64,000 bases of DNA from the NCBI GenBank assembly GCA_958009055.1, contig OY253650.1, positions 868,001-932,000 of the forward strand. Direction: 5' to 3'. The notes under the pieces are model-generated. The model saw nothing but the letters and a program-made list of their open reading frames with translations. It had not been told where the DNA came from and made no database searches. Source of the DNA: Choricystis sp. odSpoLacu1. Lineage: Eukaryota > Chlorophyta > Trebouxiophyceae. The position numbers and the translations under genes are program-made. Shown here piece after piece: positions 31,456-41,875 of the stretch. Position 1 is the stretch's first letter. Each line of letters begins with the position of its first letter.

Positions 31456-33107
31456 TCAATCCTTGGCCTCCGCGTCCACCGGCTCCGCCTGCACCGCGTC
31501 GGCCCCCGTGTCGCGAATCACTTGCGGCACAAAATCGTGCCGCGCCGCCCTCGTCAACAACGCGGCGTACAGGGGCAGGCGGGCGGTCTGCTGGAAGCCC
31601 CAGAAGTCGCGCACTTGGCGGTTGAGGATGAGGTCGCTGTTGTGAGTGGTGGGAGAGGGGGGGATGGTGAGAGTGTGGAACGAAAACACGCTTTCTCTCT
31701 CCCCACCACCACACACACTCACCAGTCGGCCACCACCACGCCATCCGCACCCCGCGGCGCGGCGTCCGAGCGCGACCCGTCGGGCGCGGCCACGTAGGAC
31801 GACCCGTAAAAGTGGCCAAACGCACGGCTCGGGGGACCCCCGTCCCCCGTAGTAAACTCGCGCGGAAACACTTCGGTGCCGACACGGTTGATCCCCGCCG
31901 TGAACACGCCGCACGCGATGGCCGCGTTGCGCGATTCCACCGCCCACAACGGTTCAGACAGGCCCGCCGCCGTGGCGCACGGGTTGAGAATGATGTCGGC
32001 GCCGTTGAGCGCAAACCCCAACCAGTTGAGCGGGTGGTGGCGGCCGTAGCAAATGTTGACGCCGATCTTGCAGCCGAGGGACGGCACGTCAAACACGGGG
32101 TGGCCAGTGTTGCCCTCTTGATAGTATGAGCTTTCGGCAAACGCGCCGACGCGCGGGATGTGGTTTTTACGGTGCTTGCCCACGATGTTGCCGGCGGGGC
32201 CAACCACGACAGCCGTGTTCCACACAGTGTCCACGTGGACGGCGTCCCGCTCCAGGATGGAGGAGACGATGACCATGCCGTGGTGGCGGGCCAGGCGGCG
32301 GATGAGGGTGGTGGACGGCCCGCTGACCGTTTCCGCAAACTCTGCCCACAGCTTTTCTCGCGTGCAGACGAAGAATGGCATGTGCCACAGCTCCTGCGTG
32401 CACACCAGCTTGGCCCCGGCTGCAGCAGCCACCGACACACCAGCTTCCAGGCGGGCGTGCGCGGCGGCGAGTTGATCGGCAAACGGGGCACACGGCGACG
32501 CAGGGTGCGCGTGCTGCAGCAGGGCCAGGCGCACGATGCGCGGGGGGCGCGCCTGTTCGGGAGCCGCCCGAAACGTGGCGGACGTCAGCGTGAAGCCGGC
32601 GTCAGCGGCGGCAGCGTGGGCGTCGGGGGGGAGCGTCAGTGAAGCCACGGGGGCGCCCCCGTTGACGCCGTGCAGGACGCGGCGGGCGGCGGCCAGTTCG
32701 GCGGGGGTGAGGCGGGCCTTTGTTGTGTGTGCGTGGGTTGGGGAGGAGAGAGAGAGGGTCGGCGTGCGCAGAGGGCGGTGGTTGAGGGTCGGTGCGAAGC
32801 AGGGAAGGCTCGCGGCATCCAAGCAGCTGCACCGCAGACCCTCAGCCAAGCTCCTTTTTGTGTCGCTCCGCACACACACGCACACACACACACTCCACTC
32901 ATCCAGCCACAGTGTCGCGAGGGCGAGGAGGGGCGTGGCCAGGTGGCTAGGTGTGTGCGGACGACGCGGCCATTGAGGGCGCACGCGTCGGGAAAACCTC
33001 TCTCTCTCCCCTCTCACCTCCAGCATCGCTTCCAGGGACGCGTGGCCGGCCAGAGTGCCGTCATCAGGTGGCGAGCCGTTGGGCGGTTTGGAGGCGGGGG
33101 GCGACAT
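31456..33107 (-). CDS. UPB1: Beta-ureidopropionase (pyrimidine catabolism)
   Basis: Exons 33018-33107, 31723-32717 and 31456-31636 give 421 residues. The nitrilase-fold Glu-Lys-Cys triad is seen in LVCTQELWHMPF, KHRKNHIPRV and VNICYGRHHPLNW; the last block is characteristic of N-carbamoyl-beta-alanine amidohydrolase rather than other nitrilases. It releases beta-alanine, CO2 and ammonia in the last step of uracil breakdown. The first intron is long for this window (300 nt) and stays open in frame, so a retained form would be translatable, but its CA-rich content does not look like protein. No targeting signal. Confidence 0.9.
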
Positions 33108-33180
33108 AGAAGAGAGAAAGGGTTTTTCCACAAGAAGTGTGTCGGGTGCCGCAAACACAACAGAGTTGATCCCTCTCTCC

Positions 33181-35577
33181 TCACTTCTTGCCCAGCAGCA
33201 TGGCCCTGAAGTCGGCGTTGCTCTTGGGCGCGGCCGGGGCAGCGGAGGGTGCTCCACCTCCACCCCCGCCGCCAACGTCGAGCACGCCGTGCGGGCGCTC
33301 GCCCCGGCCCGCGTCGCCGCGCCCGCCACGCCCGCGCCTGCGGCCGCCGCCGCCACCCCGCCCACGCCCACGATCACCACCGCCGCGTCCTCCTCCAAAC
33401 CGGTCGCCTCCACCGCCTCGGACTTCTCCCCCTGGAGCGCGGGGGGCGGGCGGGTTGGAGACCGCGACGGAAACGTGGCACTGTCCGAGCGGCGCGCCGT
33501 CGAGCGCCAGGGCCGCAGTCAACGCGGCGGGCGACTCAAACTCGACGTAGGCGAAGCCGCGGGGGGTGCCATCTGGGCCGCGTGGGCGGCGCACGGTGGG
33601 TGGCGGGGCGCTGCCGGTGGTGAAGAGGGCCACGATGTCGGCATCCGACGCCGACGGAGGCACCCCCCTGACAAACGCGGTGCGGTGTTCACCGTCGTCG
33701 GCGCGAGGGAGGCGGGCGTCGCCGGTGGCATCTGCATGTTGGTGCTGTGGCGGTGGGCCGGGCAGGTGGGCGGTGGGCGCGTCGCCGCGCGCGCGCTTGC
33801 GCGGTGGCACAGCTGTGGCCGTCGCCGCCGAGTCGGCCGCCGCGGCAGCAGCCGTCGCTGCAGCCTCCAGCACTGGTTCCGCCCGCAGGCAGGCGGCCAA
33901 GTGGTCGGCCGCACTGCCGTGCTCCCGCTCCACGCGCAGCCAGGCGGCCGCGACGGCGGCGGCGCCCCTGCCCGCGAGGCGGCGGCCGACGGCGGACGAG
34001 AAAGCCGAGCGCGCGGCTTCAACCGACACCCAGTCCGCCGCCCACGTGCCGCGCGCGATCCAGAAGTCGGCGTGCCCAGCAGCTGGCGTGGACGCAGCCT
34101 CTGTCCACGCGGCCAGGGCGCGGGAGGGGGCGTCGCCGCCGCCGGCTTCGAGTTCGCAGCGAGCGCGGTAGGAGGCGAGCGCGCCGTTTGCATCCACGCA
34201 CGCAGGACACCTCGCTTTGAGGGTCGCGGCCACGCCCTCCCACGCCTGTCGCACGCGTGGCCAGTCGGCGCGCCGGCGCAGGGCATCGATGCGGGCCAGG
34301 CCGACGTCGAGAATGTCGTCAGGGGAGGTCAGGGGGGCAGCGTCGGCAGCGCGCGACAATTCCTCAAACTTTGCGCCGAGCGGGCCGCCCTCGCCCGCGC
34401 ATCGCTCCTCGGCGCGCAGGGCGCGCGCCCAGATGGCCCCCACCCATGGACAGTTGCGCGTGGCGCGGCGGTACAGGGCGGCAGCGGCGGCGGGGGTGGA
34501 CGGCGCAGCCCGTTCGACCGCACGCCCCGCGCGCAGCCACAACCACCCCGTCGCAGGAAAGGCAGCCACTGCACGCTCATACGCCAGCGCGATGCGGGCG
34601 GGGTCCTTGGTGCCTTCCTCCAGTTTGATGTAGATGAGGTGGGCGGCCAGCCTGTCTGCGTCTGGGAGGGAGGAGGAGGGCGAGATCGCACTCTCGTACG
34701 CGCCGCGTGCTGCTGCAGCGGTCGCAGCCTTCTCAGCCGCCGCCACCACGTGGGGCGGCAGGTCGCCGCCACCACCCTGTTCAGCTTCCCAGGCACGGGC
34801 AGCATCCAACACGCCCGCGTTGCCGGCCAGCGGGGTGGCCAGCTGGCCGTGCCACAGGCGGCGCGCGCGGGTGGCGGCGTCGCCTACGCCCGTAGCCATC
34901 GCAGCCACTTCAAACTCGCGCGCCGCGCTCCACAGGGACGCGCCGCCGCTCACGTGCAGGCCGGCTGCCGTCAGGGCGCGGTCGGCGACGGTCCGGAAGC
35001 GGGCGACGCCGGCAGGGGTGAAGGCAGACACTTCGGGGTCTGCTGCCCGCAGCGTCGCCAGGTACGACGCCCACAGCGGCACCGACACATAGTCCGCCAC
35101 CGCGGCCTCGTGCAGTGCGATTAATTCATCCACGGGAGCACCAGCTGCTGTCGCGTCCTGGATCCACTCGAGCCACACTGGCTCCGGCAGCGGAAACGCG
35201 GCCGCTGCCGCCGCGCGCGCGTCCGCCAGCCTCGCCCCCATGCCCGCCCCGCGCAAAGTAGCAATATATGCCAAGCTGGCGTCATAGTCGGCCGGGTTGG
35301 CCTCCAGGGCGGCTTCCAGGGCGGCCAGCGCGTCGGCGATGGCCGCGTCGACGTCGACATCGTCAAAATCGGAGGACGATGATGACGAGGGGGAGGGAGG
35401 GGCGATGGGCGCAGGTTCAGCTGCTGCTTCGACGACGTCTTCGTCTGCGGCCACGGCGGGTGGTGGTGCCGGTGGTGGAGGAGGCGGCGCGGCATGCAGC
35501 GCGTCCGCGGGCGGAGGCGCCGCCTCCTCGGCTGCAGCCGCCGCCGCCGAGCGGCGTGTGCTTCTGCGAGGCGGCAT
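33181..35577 (-). CDS. SART3: SART3/Prp24-type U6 snRNP recycling factor
   Basis: A single-exon gene for 798 residues. An acidic Ser-rich N-terminus precedes a long array of HAT helical repeats (for example VWLEWIQDATAAG, LWASYLATLR, WLWLRAGRAVERA, IWARALRAEER), then a basic NLS (PPRKRARG) and one RRM (TAFVRGVPPSASDADIVALF; RGFAYVEFES). A Gly/Arg-rich stretch follows, ending in KSNADFRAMLLGKK, which matches the conserved C-terminal Lsm-binding motif of SART3. It would reanneal U4 and U6 after splicing. Animal SART3 has two RRMs; only one is evident here. An upstream in-frame ATG at 35664 is possible. Confidence 0.88.
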   Translation of the reverse strand: MPPRRSTRRSAAAAAAEEAAPPPADALHAAPPPPPPAPPPAVAADEDVVEAAAEPAPIAPPSPSSSSSSDFDDVDVDAAIADALAALEAALEANPADYDASLAYIATLRGAGMGARLADARAAAAAAFPLPEPVWLEWIQDATAAGAPVDELIALHEAAVADYVSVPLWASYLATLRAADPEVSAFTPAGVARFRTVADRALTAAGLHVSGGASLWSAAREFEVAAMATGVGDAATRARRLWHGQLATPLAGNAGVLDAARAWEAEQGGGGDLPPHVVAAAEKAATAAAARGAYESAISPSSSLPDADRLAAHLIYIKLEEGTKDPARIALAYERAVAAFPATGWLWLRAGRAVERAAPSTPAAAAALYRRATRNCPWVGAIWARALRAEERCAGEGGPLGAKFEELSRAADAAPLTSPDDILDVGLARIDALRRRADWPRVRQAWEGVAATLKARCPACVDANGALASYRARCELEAGGGDAPSRALAAWTEAASTPAAGHADFWIARGTWAADWVSVEAARSAFSSAVGRRLAGRGAAAVAAAWLRVEREHGSAADHLAACLRAEPVLEAAATAAAAAADSAATATAVPPRKRARGDAPTAHLPGPPPQHQHADATGDARLPRADDGEHRTAFVRGVPPSASDADIVALFTTGSAPPPTVRRPRGPDGTPRGFAYVEFESPAALTAALALDGAPLGQCHVSVAVSNPPAPRAPGGEVRGGGGDRFGGGRGGGDRGRGRGGGGGRRRGRGGRGDAGRGERPHGVLDVGGGGGGGAPSAAPAAPKSNADFRAMLLGKK

Positions 35578-35683
35578 GCAGAGGCGTTGCTTGTGGCGGG
35601 TGCGCAGCCAACGGGAGCACGAAAGAAGCGCGTTCTTTGTGTTGACGTTTTTTTTTTCCGACATTCACTCTCGGCGCGAAATC
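35578..35683. promoter_or_regulatory. 106-bp shared promoter, SART3 / SWSAP1-like gene
   Basis: The start codons of two divergent genes are 106 bases apart (20 if SART3 starts at the upstream ATG, 35664). A T10 tract lies at 35648-35657. No named element recognised. Confidence 0.4.
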
Positions 35684-36739
35684 ATGGTGTGCCTCGCCGA
35701 CTTTGTGTCGTCGTCCCGCGCCGACGTGGGGGCCGCCCTGGCGACAGCGCCGCCCTTTCCACCACATCTGACGGGGGTGCTGCTGACGGGGCCGGACGGG
35801 TGGTGCGTGTGTGTTAGAGAGTCGGGGGGAGGCATTGATTGCCTTCGCATCCACATCCGCTCACGCTCCCTTCTCGACACATACAGCGGCAAAACCTCCC
35901 TCCTGTTCCACTTTGCTCGAGCGGCGGCGGCCGCCACCGGGCGCCAGGCCTTCATTCTGACGACACGAGAGCGCGCGGACGACGCGCCGCCCCTGCTGCC
36001 GGCAGGGGTGGGCAAGGCGGACCCCGCGTATGAAGCGGTGTGCATGAAGTGAGTTTGAGTGGGAGGGGGGAGGGAGGGCGATGGGGATTGTGAGGGGAAG
36101 GCTTTTCCTGTGTTCATGCCTGCCCGACTTTTTTCTCACACACCTCCACCCCCTCAGATACGTCGACACACTGGGCGGCGTCGCCGCCTTCGCCGCCTGC
36201 CTGCACCTCTTCCCCTCCCCCCCGGCCGCCGTATGCGTCGACGACATCTCGTCCCTGCCGCCCGACGGCCCGCGCCGCGACCGGCGCGCGATGGATGGCG
36301 CGGTGTCTCGCACGCTGGCGTTGCTGCATGACGGCCTGACGGGCGCGTGGTGAGTGTGGTGGGTGTGGTGAAGGAGAGCGAGTGATTTGGTCTATGGAGG
36401 AGGGTGAACAAAAAAAAAACGGCAACCACCCACCCTCCCTCCACACACACACACACCAGGCGCAAAGACGACGCCACTGGCCCCTGCCCCCCCGTCCCGC
36501 TCGTCGTCACGGATGCCTCCTCCCCCGACGGCGGCCCGCCCCCCTCCCTGGCGGTGGGGCGGAGGTGGCTGCCCCTGGTGCTGGCGTCGACGCCGCACGC
36601 GGGGGGCGCGACCTGGCGCCTGGCGCCCCTGCCACCGGCCGCGGGGGGGGCGCGGTTGCCCCGCGAGTGCAGGGGCGTGGGCATCGAGTACGGCCTGGTG
36701 GACGCGCTGGACGCGACGGCGGTGGTGGTGGGAGGGTAG
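35684..36739 (+). CDS. RecA-like ATPase, SWSAP1-like (putative recombination factor)
   Basis: Four exons (35684-35802, 35887-36048, 36158-36349, 36460-36739) join in frame to 250 residues. Splicing of exons 1 and 2 creates a Walker A, GPDGCGKTS, followed by LLFHFARAAA; a Walker B-like AAVCVDDISSL lies in exon 3. The layout (short RecA core, MKYVDTLGG helix between the motifs, Pro-rich C-terminal half) resembles SWSAP1, the partner of the SWIM-domain protein SWS1 that stabilises RAD51 filaments. Identity is by pattern; another minimal RAD51-like protein is possible. Three introns in 1 kb make it the most intron-dense gene here. Confidence 0.55.
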
Positions 36740-36948
36740 TGGAGAGGAAGTGTGTGTTTTGTCTTTTGTGCTTTCTCTCTCTGCCTGCGTGCGTGTGTTT
36801 AGCAAAAGTCCCGACAACAGGTTTCTCTGAGTTCTTACAACAAGGCAGCGGAGTGTTGAAAGCTCTCTCGATCGATCAAACCAAAAAGGAAAGAGGAAAA
36901 CAAAAAACACGCTTGTGCGTGTGTGTGTGTCTATCCCCCAACCCCCAA

Positions 36949-37608
36949 TCACTCCCTCCTGTCGCCACCCCCACTTGCGCTGCTGCTGCCCGTCACAAAC
37001 AGCAGTCCAAAGAACACGGCGACGGCTTCGATCTCGCTGACTTGGCCCACCCCTGTCTCCAGCTCCAGCAACGCCAACACCCCCTGCCCCGACACCGCCT
37101 CCGTCACAATCGCAGCAGCCAGGGCGGCGTGGGCCAGGCGGTACAGGCCGCCCCGGATCAAGGCGGCCGGCGGGACGCCGGCCAGGGAGCGCGGCGGCGT
37201 GAAGGCCGCGAGCAGAAGGCCGCCGACAGGCAGCGCGAGAATCGGGTCCAGCTCCCACATGGGCACCCCCACCGCCAGGTCCAGGGCCTGCACGACGCCC
37301 TTGCCGGTGACGCGCTCCCCCAGCAGGGCGGCGACGAGGGAGAGGACGGACAGTTTGCCCCAGAACTCACGCCGCGCGGTGGTGTCGGCGGGGGTGGGGG
37401 GGACAGAGGGTGCAACTGCCAGGCGGGGAAGGACCAGGGGAGGCTCTGCGTCGGCTGGTGACGCGGCGGGCGGGGGCGGAGGGGAGGGGGAGGGCGCCGC
37501 ATCCGCATCGGGGGCGGGCGCAGCGCGCGCGGCGCGCGGGGCGCGGCGGCGCGGGGCCGGCACCGCGGCGGGTGGAGGAGAGAGGAGGCGCAGGTGTGGC
37601 GTGCGCAT
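36949..37608 (-). CDS. PSBS-like thylakoid four-helix protein with altered key residues
   Basis: A single-exon gene for 219 residues. A transit-like N-terminus (about 75 residues, Arg/Pro/Ala) precedes two similar units, each with two hydrophobic helices. Unit 1 has EFWGKLSVLSLVAALLGE, then VTGKG and VGVPMWELDPIL; unit 2 has LYRLAHAALAAAIVTE, then VSGQG and LELETGVGQVSEIE. Each unit follows the PSBS pattern: ExxxGR helix, TGKG, a luminal ETG Glu, then ExEP and a second helix. The helix Arg is Lys in unit 1, and the luminal ETG reads AVG in unit 1 but is intact in unit 2. PSBS senses luminal acidity for photoprotective quenching. A distinct LHC-like protein is the alternative. Confidence 0.55.
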   Translation of the reverse strand: MRTPHLRLLSPPPAAVPAPRRRAPRAARAAPAPDADAAPSPSPPPPPAASPADAEPPLVLPRLAVAPSVPPTPADTTARREFWGKLSVLSLVAALLGERVTGKGVVQALDLAVGVPMWELDPILALPVGGLLLAAFTPPRSLAGVPPAALIRGGLYRLAHAALAAAIVTEAVSGQGVLALLELETGVGQVSEIEAVAVFFGLLFVTGSSSASGGGDRRE

Positions 37609-37893
37609 TGGCTTGGTTAGAGGAAGGCGTGCGCGGAGAGAAAAGAAGAGGGGAAGTGACTCGCTCGGCGGGTAGGGAAGACGACGCCTCACCCTCTCGC
37701 CGTTTTTTTTTTTTTCTTGTGGTTTCTTTGTGCGCCAAAATACAAAGGGATGTGCTTGCTTTTCCCACGCGCCACTCTCGTCTCGACGAGGGAGGGAGAC
37801 GCATGGAAGCGCGAAATAGAAGAAAGAAAAAAGGCCCCGCGACAAACCAAAAACAAATGAAAAAGAAAAAACACACCACACACACTCCCCTCC

Positions 37894-39268
37894 TCACGCC
37901 CCCTTCGCCACCTTGGGCGGCGGCCGGAACACGCCCACCACGACCGCGTGGTCGCGCTCGTACGGCTCCAGCGTCACCTGCTCCTTGGGCTTGAGCTGCC
38001 CCTCCTGCAGCTTCTTGACTTCGCGCGCAAACACGGCTTCAGGAGAAGCAGTCGAATCAATGCACGACGCCTTGATGGAGATGACAAAGTGGCCCCCATT
38101 CTTCAGGAAGTGGGCGGCGTTGAGGGCGACGATGCGGGCTTGGTCGGGCTGCGCGACATCCGCGAAGATGACGTCGACCATCAGCACCAGCATCCGGTAC
38201 TTGAGCGGGTGGCGCGCGTCCTCGATGATCGGGACCACGTTGGGCCGCTTATTGGCCATGTTGACGAGGTCGCGCCCGGAGCGGTGGGAGAACTCGACCG
38301 CGTAGACGGTGCCGGTCGGACCAACGATGTCGCTCACGTGCGACACAGACGTCCCAGAGGCTGCGCCCAGGTACAACACCTTGGCCCCCGGCTTCACGTG
38401 GATGTTGTCCACGCCCGCCAGCACGGCGGCCGCCAGCTTGGACCGGAACGGGTTCCACACGCGGTATTCAACCTTGGAGGGGGGGGCCTCCCCCTCGCCC
38501 GGAACTTCGACGCTCACGCGCTTCTCGCCATACACAGACTCGCCGGGCACCATGTTCTTGGTCACCAGGGCGTCCTCCTTGCCGCGCGCGATGTAGATGC
38601 CGTCGTGGCGGTGGCCCTCGACGACGACCTTGGCGCCGCCGCGCATGCCGGGGCCGCCACCGCGGCCGCCGCCGCGCCCACCGCGGCCACCGCCCCGGCC
38701 GCCGCCGCGCCCACCAAAGCCGCCGCGGCCGCCCGGAGGGCCACGGCCGCCGCCACGGCCGCCGCCGCGCTCACCAAAGCCGCCGCGGCCGCCGGGGGAG
38801 CCGAACTTGGAGACGCCGCCGCCGCGGCCGCCAAAGCCGCCGCGGCCGGAGCCGCCAAAGCCGCCGCGCCCACCGGGGGAGCCTGGAGTGGTTGGAAGGG
38901 GGGAGGAAAGGTTGGTGTGTGAGGTGTGGAAAGAGGGAGGAGAGGGGGTGGGAGGCGCGCGGAGGGGGGCGCATGCGCGGTCGGGCCGCCGGGCCGCCGC
39001 GTCGGGACGCAGACGGTGTGGGGTGGGGAGCGTCGCCCCGCCCTTGCCGTGGTCCCCGCCTCCCATAGTCGGCAGCGTGAGCCTCCAGCCGTGACAGAGA
39101 GCGGTGTAGAGAGCCAGCACAGGGGGGTGGCGGCGCGCCCGCCCCCGCGTTTTGGTTTTGGCTTGCATGCGACGGCCCGAAAAGACGCTTGTGTGCGGGG
39201 GCCGCCCCCACGCACGCCCCACGCAAAAGGCACTCACCACGCCCGCGCCCGCGAGGCGCAAAGACCAT
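37894..39268 (-). CDS. NOP1: Fibrillarin, box C/D snoRNP 2'-O-methyltransferase
   Basis: Exons 39238-39268 (31 nt) and 37894-38882 give 339 residues. The N-terminal third is a Gly/Arg/Phe (GAR) domain with repeats such as [12 protein letters not shown]. The methyltransferase domain begins near [17 protein letters not shown] and carries the AdoMet loop [14 protein letters not shown] and the block [15 protein letters not shown]. It methylates rRNA in the nucleolus. The single intron (38883-39237, 355 nt) is much longer than most here; no C (RUGAUGA) or D (CUGA) box pair was found in it on the sense strand. Confidence 0.96.
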
Positions 39269-39590
39269 GGAGGCTTGGTGGGAGGGAGGAGGAGAGAGGG
39301 AAGTGTGCGAGGAGGAGGGCGCGCACACAGAAAAGGTGCGGAGGGACCCACCTCGAAGTGAGTCGTGGAGGTGCGAAAAAAAAAAACTTCCCTCTCTCTT
39401 CCCACGACTCTGCCCGCCCGCTCCCTCCTTCCCACCAAAAAAGTGCTTCCAATTTTGACCTGCGCTACAAAAGATAAAAAAGACCAAGTGTTGTTGTTGT
39501 GTGTGTCTGCTCCCAGAGTGAATTGTGTTTGTTTGTCCTTCTCGCGCTGCCACCCCCACCCCCACCACCACCACCACCCTTCTCCTCCAA
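39269..39590. other. Intergenic region, 322 bp, no gene seen
   Basis: Lies between the fibrillarin start and the mitochondrial carrier stop (both minus strand). It should hold the fibrillarin promoter and the carrier's 3' end, with an A10 tract at 39377-39386 and a (CCA/CAC)n-like tract at 39551-39580. No ORF with family similarity, tRNA or snoRNA motif was recognised. Confidence 0.5.
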
Positions 39591-41017
39591 TCACCCGCCC
39601 GCCACCGCGCCCGTCATGGCTTTGGCCGCCACCTCGTACGCCAGGAAGCAGACCGCGTTGGCGGGGAAGGCGCGCACCATGGCCGGGGCAAACCCCCTGT
39701 AAAGTGCTTTCACGCCGCCAGACGCCACCGTGCGCCGGGCACAGTCCAGGACGCCAGAGTACTGAGCGGTGGGCCCGGGCACATCCACCTGCCACCGCGA
39801 CTTGACGACGTCGGCAGGGAAGACGGGGATCCAAAACGCGGTGCCGGCAGCACCACCCGCCAGCACGAGGGACGCCCCTCCCAGCTCCGACGTGGACATC
39901 AACCCCTGCGCACTGGCCAGGCCTTGTTTCAGAGCTTCATACACGCCAAACATGACGGCGTTGCCAGGCACCTCGCGGGCGAGGGTGGGGGTGAGGCCGC
40001 GGAAGAGGCCGAGCACGCCGCGCTCGTGCGCCCACACGTGGCGCACGACATCCAGGGGGCCGCGGTGGCGGATGGTTGGGGTGGTGGCGGCGGCAGCTAG
40101 GGCGGCGGCGGGCGGCGTGCCTGCGAGGGCGGCCGACACGGGCGCGCCGTTGCCGACCGCCTGCGACGCGGCCTGGGCCACCGACAGTTGAGACTGCAGC
40201 CTGCACTTGATCAGCTCGGTGGGGGTGGCCAGGAAGGACACCGCGACGCCCGCGCCCAGGCCTGCAACCGCTCGGTCGACCACGGTGAGGGGGGTGCCGT
40301 CGGCGTGGGCGAGCAGCGCCTCCATCCGTCCACGCGCGGAGAACAGGACCGCGTTGAACAGGGCCACCGTGGCCAGGGGGGCGCCCATGCCGCGGTAGAT
40401 GCCGCGGATGCCTTGGTCGGTGAGCGTCTGTTGGGGAGAAGGGAAGGAGAGGGTGGGTTGAGAAAACAGAAAAGACACACGCGAGCCGAGCAGCTCCTTC
40501 CCTCTTTCCCACACACACACACACCTTGCGCGTTGCATCCAGGGCGCCACTGTACAGGGGCGCCTGCCCTGGGCCGGGGCGGGGCGCGGTCTGCAGCTTG
40601 GTTTTGATGGTGTCTGTTGTGTGTGTTGGTTGGAGAGTTGTGTGAGAAAAAGGTGTTGTTGGTGTTTTGGCCACCCTGCCTCGCTCGCAACATGTCGATG
40701 CATCACGTCTGTCCTAAGACGCACTGGGGTGCACAGAAACAGAGTGGAAGGGCGGGCGCGGGCGACCGCATGTGGAGCTGGCGCCTCGTCTGTGTTTTCC
40801 ACACTCACCAAAAGGGTGACCGACCAGCAGCTGGCACGAGCCCGCTATGGTGCCCGCCACAAAATCCTGCAGAGGTGGAGGTGGAGGAAGGGCAGGTTTC
40901 GTCAGCGTCGGGCGGGCAAGCGCCCCACCAAGAAAAAAACGTAAGAGGGTCTCGAGAGAAAAACTCCGCGCCACCCGTGCCCGCACTCACCACCGCGGCG
41001 CTCGGCTTGCCGGCCAT
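39591..41017 (-). CDS. Mitochondrial carrier, SLC25A20/29 (carnitine/basic amino acid) type
   Basis: Exons 40991-41017 (27 nt), 40809-40866, 40525-40613 and 39591-40427 give 336 residues. The three carrier signatures are present: [11 protein letters not shown] (assembled across the exon 2-3 junction), [13 protein letters not shown] and [13 protein letters not shown], with the matching [20 protein letters not shown] and [10 protein letters not shown] turns. [10 protein letters not shown] is typical of the carnitine/acylcarnitine and basic-amino-acid branch (including plant BOU). Substrate cannot be fixed by eye. All three introns fall in the first 60 codons. It is divergent from the acyl carrier protein gene (222 bp). 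Confidence 0.87.
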
Positions 41018-41239
41018 AGTGTGGCGCACCCTCGCTTCGTGAGGCGAGTCTGGCCCTCCCGGAAGCGCGTGGCACAAACCCCGGCAGGCGGGGGTGGAGA
41101 GAAAGCGGGTCGGAGGGAGCGGCAAATGGGGGAAGAGAGTGAAGAGCGAACGACTCTCGCTTCGACGCACCTTTCGCAACACCACACCTCTCTCTGCTTC
41201 CATTTCGCCCCGCGCCGCGCCCCTCGCACACAGCACACC

Positions 41240-41875
41240 ATGCTCTCCTCGTCCCTGGCCCGCGCCGTGCTGCGCCACGTGTCCGTCGGCCCCCCCCTGG
41301 CCGCAGCGTCGGTCGCGGGCGTCGGCGGGCTGGCGGCCGGCCCCCTGCGGACCGCCTTCTCCACCTACCTGGACCAGGGCGCCGTCACCGACCGCGTGCT
41401 GAAAGTGGTGAAAGCGTTCGACAAGGTGGACCCGGCCAAGGTGAGCAGTGGAGGGGAGGAGGGAGGCGCAGCGGGGACACCGCGATCCGTGCTCTCCGGC
41501 AGCGGTGGCACACACGCTGTGGGACCCCGCGCGGCCGTGGCCTCGAGTGCAGCAAGGCGTGGGTGCACACACTGGCTGCCTGGGGCGGACAAGGGGACGA
41601 AATTCGCGGGCGGGTGGGCGTGAAACACAGAGGGCCAGGACCACACGCCCTGCCCTCCACCCCCACACGCCCGTCCCCCACCCTCACACACACCCCAGGT
41701 CACCCCCACCGCCGCCTTCCAGGGCGACCTCGGCCTCGACTCCCTGGACGCGGTGGAGCTCGTCATGGCGCTGGAGGAGGAGTTTGGCATCGAGATCCCC
41801 GATGCGGAGGCCGACAAGATTTTGTCGACGGGGGAGGCGATCACCTACCTATCCGCCCACCCGCAGGCCAAGTGA
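41240..41875 (+). CDS. ACPM: Mitochondrial acyl carrier protein
   Basis: Exons 41240-41440 and 41699-41875 give 125 residues. A mitochondrial-type presequence ([15 protein letters not shown]) precedes the ACP fold; [18 protein letters not shown] carries the phosphopantetheine serine at about residue 82. The protein serves mitochondrial fatty acid and lipoate synthesis and binds LYR proteins in complex I and Fe-S assembly. The 258-nt intron lies just upstream of the DSL region. Confidence 0.93.

Noticed and set aside
32718..33017. Extra coding exon in the first ureidopropionase intron
   Set aside because: The frame is open, but the sequence is CA/CT-repeat rich, does not resemble the family, and removal restores the expected N-terminus.
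33055..35124. A 689-codon ORF on the plus strand
   Set aside because: It is antisense to SART3, whose HAT repeats, RRM and Lsm motif are unambiguous.
38883..39237. Box C/D snoRNA in the fibrillarin intron
   Set aside because: No RUGAUGA/CUGA pair with terminal stem was found on the sense strand.
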